Source: Verrucomicrobiota bacterium (GTDB taxonomy: Bacteria; Verrucomicrobiota; Verrucomicrobiia; Methylacidiphilales; Verrucolacustridaceae). From it: a DNA stretch of 36,172 bases. Below are positions 28,349 to 36,172 of this stretch, in pieces. A program made the position numbers and the translations under genes. The notes beneath the pieces were generated by a model. The model saw only the letters and a program-made list of their open reading frames with translations. It had not been told where the DNA came from and ran no database searches. The first letter of the stretch is position 1. Every line of letters starts with the position of its first letter. Location: assembly GCA_009927835.1 (NCBI GenBank), contig RFMG01000161.1, forward strand, positions 1 through 36,172, read 5' to 3'.

Positions 28349-29779
28349 ATGAACATCCCTTCCAGCTCCAAGACAAACTTATCCGTGGGAATCCTTTTGG
28401 TCGGCTCGGTCAGCTGGGCACTTCTCGGAGCTGGCCTCCAGGTCCTCGCGACCCTGCAACTTCTGGTTCCGTCGCTGGCATATCTCGTTCCCATTCCTTG
28501 GATCGGATATGGCCATATCGCTCCCCTGGTCTCTTTTCTGTTTACCTACGGGTGGATCGCCTCCGGTTTTCTCGGCGTCCTTCTGATATTAATCCCCAGA
28601 ATTTCCGGGATCCTGTCTCCCTCCGGGAGACTTCTTACGGGGGCTGCAATCGTATGGCAATTCGCCGTCCTTGTGGGAATGGCGGAGATTCTCTGGTCCG
28701 GGTCCACAGGACTGATCTCCCTGCCCTTTTCACGTTCGGTGACGGCTCTCTTCCTCTTGTCTTACCTGATTCTGGGATCGGCCCTGTCACGCGGATTGGG
28801 AGGTTCCTGGAAAAGTGGGCCTCTTCTTCCCCGCCTTTATCTCTTGGGCGCTCTTCTTGCTCTTCCCTTGGGATTGGGCACTGCCGAAGTCCTTCTCCGG
28901 GGGGGGCTTGCCCCGGGTGCACTGCAGATCATCATGCAGTTTGTCTGGCACTCCTTTCTGTATCATCTCTGGCTCACCCCCTTGGCTCTCGTTTTTCTGT
29001 TCCAGCTTCTTCCCGCCCTCACAGGTCGCCCGGCGGGAAGTCTCTCACTCGGACTACTTTCCTGGATTGCGACAATCGGTTTTGGAGGATGGGTGGGAAA
29101 CAGTTTGGCAAGTGAGGGTCCCATGCCTTCTTGGCTTCAAAGTGCCGGGGTTATAGCCACCCTCCTTCTTGGGGTTGCTGTCCTGGGGAACACGCTTCTC
29201 CTCAAACCGCTTTTGGACGGGAAATGGGAGGAGTGCCGGCGTCAAGTCTCCCTCCGTTTTTTTGCCGTCGGTTTTTGGTCTTACTTTGCCTCGTATGCTT
29301 GGTTGGCTTTTCTTGCGCTGCCCGGTGTTCGCCAAACAACAACCTTCACCATGGTCGGCCAAGCAACTCAAGCTCTTCTTATTTTCTCCTTTTATGGAAA
29401 TGTCCTTGCGGGTGCCGTCTATTCTCTTCTGCCCGCCTCCCGTTCCATCGGATGGCCGTCTCATCCCGCCCTTACCCTCCACTTTTGGTTCACCACTTTG
29501 GGCGCGGCCCTCATCGCTTTGGCGTACGCACTGGCCGGGATCTTCCAGGGCCTGGCTCTGAATGACCCGGGAGTGCCGATGTCCACGATCTCCAGCTACC
29601 TCCGCCCTTTCCTCGTGGTGGCTTTGGCGGGTCAGCTCTTCTGGTGGCTGGGACAGCTTGCATTTTCCTCCATTTTCTTTGCCAGCCTTCTGAAGCTTTT
29701 CCCATCTGTCGCCCCCGTTGCCATTTTTCCCCCGGATCGGGAGGCTACAAAGCAGTCTCTCACCCCCGCCCACCCATAA
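28349..29779 (+). CDS. CcoN-like (cbb3-type oxidase subunit I-like) membrane protein lacking the canonical heme/CuB histidines
   Basis: YGHIAPLVSFLFTYGWIASGFLG..., MQFVWHSFLYHLWLTPLALVFLFQLLPALTGRP...WVGNSLASEGPMPSW, and LHFWFTTLGAALIALAYALAGIFQGL keep CcoN spacing. Ligand positions are V61, S202, S252-L253, T340, A342. Confidence 0.78.
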   Translation: MNIPSSSKTNLSVGILLVGSVSWALLGAGLQVLATLQLLVPSLAYLVPIPWIGYGHIAPLVSFLFTYGWIASGFLGVLLILIPRISGILSPSGRLLTGAAIVWQFAVLVGMAEILWSGSTGLISLPFSRSVTALFLLSYLILGSALSRGLGGSWKSGPLLPRLYLLGALLALPLGLGTAEVLLRGGLAPGALQIIMQFVWHSFLYHLWLTPLALVFLFQLLPALTGRPAGSLSLGLLSWIATIGFGGWVGNSLASEGPMPSWLQSAGVIATLLLGVAVLGNTLLLKPLLDGKWEECRRQVSLRFFAVGFWSYFASYAWLAFLALPGVRQTTTFTMVGQATQALLIFSFYGNVLAGAVYSLLPASRSIGWPSHPALTLHFWFTTLGAALIALAYALAGIFQGLALNDPGVPMSTISSYLRPFLVVALAGQLFWWLGQLAFSSIFFASLLKLFPSVAPVAIFPPDREATKQSLTPAHP

Positions 29780-29783
29780 ACTG

Positions 29784-30386
29784 ATGAAATCCTCCCATGC
29801 CCTCATCTTGGTCTTTCTCCTGCTGCTCTTGACCTGGGCCGGACAGGTTGCCCTGGGATTCTTTCAAGTCGGCAGAATGGAGCCGATTCTGGATGAGGAA
29901 ACAAACTATCCGAAACCCCCTGCAGCCTCAGGCCTCGCCCAGACAGGAGCCCGCGTTTTTGCGAGTGAGGGTTGTCTGGAATGCCACTCTCTTTCCGCCC
30001 GGGGACCCACCGGCTCTGCCGATTTAACGAGAGGATGGGGCCCAAGACGGAGCGTCCCTCGCGACTATTTGTTCCGTGAACCCGCCCTCATCGGCCTGTC
30101 CAGGGTGGGTTCCGATCTTTCCAATATTGGCCTCCGGGTCCCGGAAACGAAGGATTTGATGCTGCATCTCTACAACCCCCGCCAACGAAACGCAAAGTCC
30201 AACTGCCCACCTCATCCATGGCTGTTCGACACACGCTTGGCAGGCACAGGGATCGAAAATGAGGCCCTGCCTCTGCCATCCCGGGACTGGCAGCAACTGC
30301 TGCCCACGTACAAAGCCAAGGCTCTTGTTGCCTATCTCCAGTCGCTGCGAACCGACTATTCCCTTCCCGAGGCACCTCTCAAATGA
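29784..30386 (+). CDS. CcoO-like membrane-anchored monoheme cytochrome c with axial Met replaced by Cys
   Basis: N-terminal TM; GARVFASEGCLECHSLSAR...RVGSDLSNIGLR...HLYNPRQRNAKSNCPPHPWLFDTRL...KAKALVAYLQSLRTDY parallels CcoO EGCVGCHSQM...GPDLARVGGR...[20 protein letters not shown]. Confidence 0.85.
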   Translation: MKSSHALILVFLLLLLTWAGQVALGFFQVGRMEPILDEETNYPKPPAASGLAQTGARVFASEGCLECHSLSARGPTGSADLTRGWGPRRSVPRDYLFREPALIGLSRVGSDLSNIGLRVPETKDLMLHLYNPRQRNAKSNCPPHPWLFDTRLAGTGIENEALPLPSRDWQQLLPTYKAKALVAYLQSLRTDYSLPEAPLK

Positions 30387-31021
30387 ACCCTCCTGAACTA
30401 CCCTCTCTTTCCCAAGCCCCAGCCGAACGTCATGCGCCCGTTCCCGGATGGCTCCTGGGCGTGGGGATCATCCTTTCGTTTTGGGCGGGGGGTTATCTGT
30501 TCTTCTACAGCGGCGGGTTTCGCGGGGACGTCTATGATCCGGGCCAAATAACCTGGGGACCTGTCAATACCGGACCCGTGGTTCCTCCGGATCCAAAAGT
30601 GATCGGTAAGCGACTCTTCACGGCGAACTGTGCGCAGTGCCACCAAGCCACTGGATTGGGGCAGGCTGGAGTCTACCCCCCCTTGGCAGGTTCCGAGTGG
30701 GTCACAGGCTCAAAAAACAGGCTGATTTCCATTTTACACAAGGGAATCGCAGGGCCGATCAATGTGAAGGGCCTGCTCTACAACAACAACATGCCTGCCT
30801 GGGGAGATGGCGCTCCGGTTCCCCTAAAAGATGAACAGATTTCAGCCATCCTCACCTATATTCGGAGTGATTGGGGAAATAGCGCCGACCCCGTCACAAC
30901 CGAGGAGGTGGCGGCAAAGCGCAAGGAGCTTGCCGGAATGAACAATCCTTGGAGTGAGGCGGGGTTGCTTGCCCTTCCGGATCAATCCGCCACTCCCCCT
31001 GCTCCTCCTGTCAAAAAATAA
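30383..31021 (+). CDS. Membrane-anchored monoheme cytochrome c (CcoP-like position)
   Basis: N-terminal TM WLLGVGIILSFWAGGYLFFYSGGFRGDVYDP; GKRLFTANCAQCHQATGLGQ...YPPLAGSEWV...NNNMPAWGDG...ISAILTYIRSDWGN; start overlaps the previous stop (ATGA). Confidence 0.87.
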   Translation: MNPPELPSLSQAPAERHAPVPGWLLGVGIILSFWAGGYLFFYSGGFRGDVYDPGQITWGPVNTGPVVPPDPKVIGKRLFTANCAQCHQATGLGQAGVYPPLAGSEWVTGSKNRLISILHKGIAGPINVKGLLYNNNMPAWGDGAPVPLKDEQISAILTYIRSDWGNSADPVTTEEVAAKRKELAGMNNPWSEAGLLALPDQSATPPAPPVKK

Positions 31022-31022
31022 G

Positions 31023-33872
31023 TCACGGTCCTGTCTGGGGGGGTTTCAACGAGGATTGAAACTCAGGTTCCCCTTGGATTTTTTGGAACATTCCTTCCGA
31101 CGCAATTTTTTCCCTCATGGGCAAACCTCCCAATCGAATGGCATCTTTCAAGTACCGGTAAAACTCGGACCGGTTGCCGATCGCCATGGAGAACTTTGCC
31201 ATTCCGAGCTTCAAATCAGCATCCTCAGGGGTTAACTTCTCCAGCCGTTTGCCGTATTCGATCGCCGCAGGCACACGGTTCTGGACGGCGTAGTAGTTCA
31301 CAATATCCCGAAGGATCTCGGAATTGGTGGAAAAGAGTGAGGCACCCTCAACCACGAAAGGATCGGCCTTGGTAAGATTTCCTTCCTCCGAATACTTGCC
31401 AAGGAGCTGCTGGAACCGTTTCGGCTCTTTCGGCGATTCCCTCCACTGTTTTTCCAAATCGGTGATTTCCTTCCCCAGGGCAATTCGCCTTTCACAGTTC
31501 GCCAAGAGCATCGTCAGCAAACTGTTATTGGGATCCGCCTTCGACGCCTTCTCCAAAATATCCCGAAGGTCCCCAGCCCTTTTCTGTTTCATCAGAAGGT
31601 CGGAGAAATTATTCAGCGTCTCCGTGTTTCCCGGCCAAAGTTCCAGCGCCTGTCGATAGGCTTTTTCGGCGGCCTCGGGCATCTGCCTCCACTTGTAGAT
31701 GTTTCCACCGGTATTTCTCAATTTGGAAAAGGATCGCTGCGCATCGATGTCGTTCTCAAATCGCGGGTTCTTCTTCAGGTGATCGATATATTCCCTCCAA
31801 TACTTCATGTCCCCTTCCACCTGTTCGGGAGACAACCGTGGAACAGGATCCCTTTTGATCTCGTAACACAATCCGTGCGGCACAGCATTCGGATACGACC
31901 ACTCCATGGGGAAACTCTCTTCCACAAAGAAGTGGCGCTGGTCCTTGTTTCGTTGCCAGATCCACTCTCCCACCATCGAATTGAGCACGGTGGGATCGGA
32001 GTTGGGATCGGGAGCGGACAGATCCTGTTGTCTTCGTTCGATCGCCGCCTGATAGATGGCCATGATGTCCTCCTGCCGGGGCAGGACGAGGGGCGCCTGG
32101 GGGTAGTGTTTGTCTCGCCCCAGCCACTGATCCACCCATCCGCGGGGTGCAGGTCGCTCGGACGAGTAGTGGTTCCGGATGTACTGGTTGTAAAAAGCAT
32201 CGGCCAAGGCGTTCTGAGTGATGATGTACAGATCGCGCCGGTCGAAATTGGGGTCCCGCTTGAACTTCTTCGGCTCAAAACTTTCCGAAAGAATCATGTA
32301 GGTGGGAACAAACCGACCGGGATCGGTTCCGCCATAAACGAAACTGTCTTTGGGAAGATCCGCGAGCATATCCCTTCCATACATCCACCCAAACCAGTGC
32401 TCCCTTTGGCTGCAAAACGTCAAGTTTTGCCGGAAACTGAAGACACTTAATATCAGGGACAACAGAGTCGATACAGCCACGGCCGATGAAATGCTCTTCA
32501 GCCAGCGGTCGACCACCAATCCCGAACCGAAGCCTGCCAACAAGACGAAGAAGGCGTGGGAGTATCCCAGGTAAGGCATCTCGAGGAGCCACGCCGCCTC
32601 ATCGGCGCCTGCCTGGTCAAAGGCCGGTTGAAGGAACCCGGCCAAAAGAAAACCGATGGCGCTGATCTGGATCCATGATCTCACCGGCGGCGGCAAACCA
32701 CCCATAAATGCCACCGCCGCGACCAAGGCGAGGATGGAAAGAGGAGTAAAGTTCTCCACGATCTTTCTCCAATACAGCTGGGCGAACTTTCCCAAAGTTT
32801 CCCGGAAGGAGGGTGGTTTCGGCGTCCCGGGAGGCGGCTCAGGGGGGTTCAGCAGTTCCTGGGGGGCTGCCCCCATGACACGACCCACGGTTTTCAAAAG
32901 TTGATCGGACAGCTTTCCGGAGTACTGGCTGCGGTTGATGGCGTAAAAAAAACCCTCCTTGGTGCTCGTAAAACCCCAATTCATCGGAGGATTGGTCGAG
33001 GAGGCCATCGGCATATACGCATAAGGAGAGAGTCCAATCGCCACTGCAGCCAAAAGCAAAAGTCCTGTTCTCCAGTTGGGCAGACTTCGTTTGACCAACA
33101 TCCAGATGACCAGCGCCACGCCCACCGAGTAAAGGAAGCGGACGGAGGAGTGCCAAGTGGGCTGCTCACCGGAAATACTCCCAAACCCCCAATAGACCAA
33201 GGCGGCAGCGATGCAGAGATACAGCATCCCCTCCGCCAAAAGATCCCTCCGGCGCAATACCATCACCATGACCGGTAGCGGTGCCATCGAGATCATCAGG
33301 TGGTGATCACTCATCCCCAAAGAGAAGAAAAAGGCCGACCAAGCCAACCCATTCGTCCACTCGGGAGCTCTGAGCCAGCGGTACAGCACCCAGACATAAA
33401 ACATCACCATCAGGGAGTGCAGGCCATAAACCTCGGCAATGACCGCCTGGGACCACATGGAGACACTGAATGCCAAGGCGATCGCCCACCCCGCACCCAG
33501 GATCTGGGCCACAACATCCCGTACCCCAGCCCAACGCAGGGAGTTGGATAGAATCAGCGCCACAATTCCAATCGCAATTGCCGTGCAAAAGCCGGAAAAA
33601 AGATTCACCTCCCACGCACCGTTTCCGATCGGGAATAAGGTGAAGAGATGGGAAAAGATGGTCCAAAGCGGGTAGCCGGTCGGATGAGGCACCCCGACAT
33701 GAACCGAAGCGGTGAGAAACTCACCCGAATCCAGCAGACCAACATTGGGCTGGGTCGTCAGGAAATAGACCACTTGGGAAACCAGCCAGGCGAACCCCGC
33801 AGCGATCCAATCTTTACGATCGAAGGGCCAGTCCCAGCGCATCCGGGCAGGTGCAGCTTGTGTCTGGTTCAT
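31023..33872 (-). CDS. DUF2723 (GT-C/O-mannosyltransferase-like) membrane protein with C-terminal TPR region
   Basis: MNQTQAAPARMRWDWPFDRKDWIAAGFAWLVSQVVYFLTTQPNVGLLDSGEFLTASVHVGVPHPTGYPLWTIFSHLFTLFP is a DUF2723 signature; C-terminal TPR-like repeats. The ORF-track start at 34067 is too far upstream. Confidence 0.9.
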   Translation of the reverse strand: MNQTQAAPARMRWDWPFDRKDWIAAGFAWLVSQVVYFLTTQPNVGLLDSGEFLTASVHVGVPHPTGYPLWTIFSHLFTLFPIGNGAWEVNLFSGFCTAIAIGIVALILSNSLRWAGVRDVVAQILGAGWAIALAFSVSMWSQAVIAEVYGLHSLMVMFYVWVLYRWLRAPEWTNGLAWSAFFFSLGMSDHHLMISMAPLPVMVMVLRRRDLLAEGMLYLCIAAALVYWGFGSISGEQPTWHSSVRFLYSVGVALVIWMLVKRSLPNWRTGLLLLAAVAIGLSPYAYMPMASSTNPPMNWGFTSTKEGFFYAINRSQYSGKLSDQLLKTVGRVMGAAPQELLNPPEPPPGTPKPPSFRETLGKFAQLYWRKIVENFTPLSILALVAAVAFMGGLPPPVRSWIQISAIGFLLAGFLQPAFDQAGADEAAWLLEMPYLGYSHAFFVLLAGFGSGLVVDRWLKSISSAVAVSTLLSLILSVFSFRQNLTFCSQREHWFGWMYGRDMLADLPKDSFVYGGTDPGRFVPTYMILSESFEPKKFKRDPNFDRRDLYIITQNALADAFYNQYIRNHYSSERPAPRGWVDQWLGRDKHYPQAPLVLPRQEDIMAIYQAAIERRQQDLSAPDPNSDPTVLNSMVGEWIWQRNKDQRHFFVEESFPMEWSYPNAVPHGLCYEIKRDPVPRLSPEQVEGDMKYWREYIDHLKKNPRFENDIDAQRSFSKLRNTGGNIYKWRQMPEAAEKAYRQALELWPGNTETLNNFSDLLMKQKRAGDLRDILEKASKADPNNSLLTMLLANCERRIALGKEITDLEKQWRESPKEPKRFQQLLGKYSEEGNLTKADPFVVEGASLFSTNSEILRDIVNYYAVQNRVPAAIEYGKRLEKLTPEDADLKLGMAKFSMAIGNRSEFYRYLKDAIRLGGLPMREKIASEGMFQKIQGEPEFQSSLKPPQTGP

Positions 33873-36172
33873 GGAAAGATCCTCCGAACGGCCAGCTGAA
33901 AAACCCGTTTGGCCGCCTCGAGGGCAATGTTGGCCGACATCTTGGAATTCCCCTCCCGACGCTCTGTGAAAACAATCGGAACCTCCTGAATCTTGAATCC
34001 GGACTGCCACGCGAAGAAATGAAGCTCCACCTGAAACCCGTAGCCTTGAGAAGTGAACTGCTCCCAATTCAATCCCTCCAAAACCCGCCGCCGGATGGCC
34101 TTAAAACCACTCGTGGGATCGGTCATCGGCAGGCCCGTCAGGGTCCTGGCATACCAACCGCCAAAGGTGCTGATCCATAGCCGGCTCTGGGGCCAGTTGA
34201 GGATCCGGATTCCATTCAGGTAACGCGATCCAACGGCCAGATCTGCCCCTTCCCCGATTGCCGTCAATAACCGAGGGACATCCGCCGGATCATGGGAAAG
34301 ATCCGCATCCATCTCGACCACGCTGTCGTAACCTTTCTCCAAGGCCCATTGGAAAGCGGCCCGATAGGCAGATCCCAGTCCAGCCTTCCCGGGGCGTTCC
34401 ATTATATGCAACCGCTTCTTAAAATCCGGGTGACTCTTGACTTTAGCCGCCGTCCCATCGGGAGAACCATCGTCCACCACCAGCACCTCCACGCCCGGAG
34501 CTTTCGTCAAAATCTCATCTAAAGCGGTCTGAATCATCTCCGCCTCGTTGTAGGTGGGAAGGATCACCAACGACTTGGAAGGACGATCGGTCCTGGCACT
34601 CTTTTCTTTGGCACTCTTCGCGGTCTTCCGCTCTTGAGCTTGTTCCTTCTCAAACTCCAAATCCTCACCCTCCCACCAATTCCTCCATGGAGCAGGGCAT
34701 GGCGCAAACCTCAGGTAGGCCGACCCACCGAGAACCAACCCCCAGCTGAGGAGCCCCAATCCCAACGAGAGCGAAACCCATGCGGGAGGGGAAAAAACAA
34801 AGCTTACTTCCCTCACCCCCTCCCCGATCCGGACCCCGGTGAAAGCCACCGCCACCCTTCGCAGGTCGCTCTTCACTCCATCCACCCAAACCTGCCAATC
34901 CGGATGCCACGCCTGCGTTAACATCAGCCAACCCGACTGCCCTTGTGGTAAAATCTTCCAGACATTGGGTCCCTCGTGTTGGCAGCTGGATGCATCGAGC
35001 AACCGGAAGGGCTCACCCTCCCGGTCACGAAAGGCTCCGGTCAACTCCACCTCCCCATTCTGGGGATTCATGATACCCGCCAGTGCCGGATCATTCATCT
35101 CCACGCCCGGAATCTCCACCGGCAGGAAGTATAATCGGACCAGACCCAGATCCGCGGTCGCATAATCGTATTTGGCCGGCGGAATCGAAACATAGTTCTT
35201 GGCGAAAAAGCCCGGGGAGAGACAGTTCGGATTCTCGAGAACCGTGAAGAATGGGTTTTCAAAAACCGTGGGGTACTGCTGCTTGAAAGCAGTTTGGAGC
35301 TGTTCGGGCGTGTCCACATCCTTGCGATCCATCAAAATGTAACGAACCCCTTGAAGACTGAGGGAAACCCTCATCAGGTCGGCGTTGGCTCCCCCGGCAT
35401 CTTGCAGGGCCCGCGTGCCTCTGGACATGAAGTAGGCTTGAAACGCCTCGGTGGAAATAGGGCGGCCGGTCAACTGCGGGAGTCGCATGTAAAAATAACG
35501 TCCCGAAAGCGGCAAGACGGATCCGGCCTTGGGTTGGCTTTTCAGGAATGCGGAGGCCTCGAGAAATCCCTCAAATGTCCCTGCCTCCAGTCCGGGTTTG
35601 AAAAATTTCACATAATAGGGACTGAAATCGATGGCTGCGACCAGCAGGACCACGGGTGGAAGCCATGCCATGCTTTTGCCTGGGCAAAAACGCGTCACAG
35701 CGAGTGCCCCGACCCCGGCCAGACAAAAAGATCCTCCCACCTGCCAGAAAGACCAGGGGGCCCGCACCGTACCTGCCAAGGGGATCAACTCAAAGAGACG
35801 GAATCCTGGAACCAGCAAATAGACCGCCAGAGCGATGGCGAACGTGGGCCATTTCCATCGCCCGGCAGGCCAAATCAGCGACAGAACCGCGATCGGGCCT
35901 AAGGCGCTGATCCAAAAAATGGGCAAAACCCAATCCTGGATCCCTTGGGCGGATTTCAGAAACTCTCCCATTCCCCCCAGTCCGTTCCTCGGACCCAGAC
36001 TGAACCATTGGACGAGCAGAAAGAGCGCGATAAAGAGCTTAAGGATTCCATCCAACGGGGATTCCGAACCACGACGGCGAATTTCCAACGCCACGGCCGT
36101 GGCCACCACCACCACCAACCCCAGGTAAAATCCCCCCTCGTCCACCGTGAAGTTGCCCGGCATCCCCTGAAG
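33869..36172 (-). CDS. YfhO-like membrane protein fused to C-terminal GT2 (polyprenyl-phosphate mannosyltransferase / Dpm1-like); N-terminus cut by window edge
   Basis: N-terminal NFTVDEGGFYLGLVVVVATAV...GIQDWVLPIFWISALG plus a YfhO-like periplasmic region (WLMLTQAWHPDWQVWVDGV); C-terminal SLVILPTYNEAEMIQTALDEIL...VLVVDDGSPDGTAAKV...VVEMDADLSHDPADVPRLL...DPTSGFKAIRR. The frame stays open to base 36172. Confidence 0.87.
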   Translation of the reverse strand, partial: LQGMPGNFTVDEGGFYLGLVVVVATAVALEIRRRGSESPLDGILKLFIALFLLVQWFSLGPRNGLGGMGEFLKSAQGIQDWVLPIFWISALGPIAVLSLIWPAGRWKWPTFAIALAVYLLVPGFRLFELIPLAGTVRAPWSFWQVGGSFCLAGVGALAVTRFCPGKSMAWLPPVVLLVAAIDFSPYYVKFFKPGLEAGTFEGFLEASAFLKSQPKAGSVLPLSGRYFYMRLPQLTGRPISTEAFQAYFMSRGTRALQDAGGANADLMRVSLSLQGVRYILMDRKDVDTPEQLQTAFKQQYPTVFENPFFTVLENPNCLSPGFFAKNYVSIPPAKYDYATADLGLVRLYFLPVEIPGVEMNDPALAGIMNPQNGEVELTGAFRDREGEPFRLLDASSCQHEGPNVWKILPQGQSGWLMLTQAWHPDWQVWVDGVKSDLRRVAVAFTGVRIGEGVREVSFVFSPPAWVSLSLGLGLLSWGLVLGGSAYLRFAPCPAPWRNWWEGEDLEFEKEQAQERKTAKSAKEKSARTDRPSKSLVILPTYNEAEMIQTALDEILTKAPGVEVLVVDDGSPDGTAAKVKSHPDFKKRLHIMERPGKAGLGSAYRAAFQWALEKGYDSVVEMDADLSHDPADVPRLLTAIGEGADLAVGSRYLNGIRILNWPQSRLWISTFGGWYARTLTGLPMTDPTSGFKAIRRRVLEGLNWEQFTSQGYGFQVELHFFAWQSGFKIQEVPIVFTERREGNSKMSANIALEAAKRVFQLAVRRIFP

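Noticed and set aside
31043-31062. Inverted repeat GTTTCAA-cgagga-TTGAAAC near the convergent ends of the cytochrome c and DUF2723 genes, considered as a terminator
   Set aside because: No T-tract follows, stem is short and AT-rich, and it lies inside the DUF2723 coding region.
1-36172. CRISPR arrays, tandem repeats, transposases, integrases, tRNA/rRNA genes, defence or toxin-antitoxin systems
   Set aside because: Nothing recognisable found on reading through; intergenic gaps are mostly too short.

Overview
The window is a dense bacterial locus with about 30 protein-coding genes. Gene content is suggestive of Verrucomicrobiota or a related group, but I cannot confirm the lineage. I saw no rRNA, tRNA, CRISPR array or transposon. 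Left part: a truncated GH1 glycosidase missing from the supplied ORF track, a GT28/MGDG-synthase-like glycosyltransferase, mutS, a second glycosyltransferase-like gene, a LuxR-type regulator followed by a 47-aa membrane sORF, and a MASE1-LytS/LytTR two-component pair. Next come an S41 C-terminal protease with a frame break, a redoxin, a CarR/CrtYcd-type lycopene cyclase and a CoaB-like protein. Centre: a respiratory island of two divergent operons. The minus strand carries an aa3-type oxidase (ctaC, ctaD, ctaA, ctaB, a small TM ORF, ctaE). The plus strand carries a full alternative complex III set (actA-F, with actE frame-broken), then a small anchored protein, a CcoN-like protein, a CcoO-like monoheme cytochrome and a second monoheme cytochrome c. 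Right: a DUF2723/TPR membrane protein and a YfhO-like membrane protein fused to a dolichol-phosphate-mannose-synthase-like GT2. The most unusual observation is that the CcoN-like protein aligns nearly without gaps to cbb3 subunit I (from remembered family motifs) but lacks all six canonical heme/CuB histidines. Its CcoO-like partner has Cys in place of the SNMP axial Met. This looks like a catalytically dead 'pseudo-cbb3' module attached to an ACIII operon.
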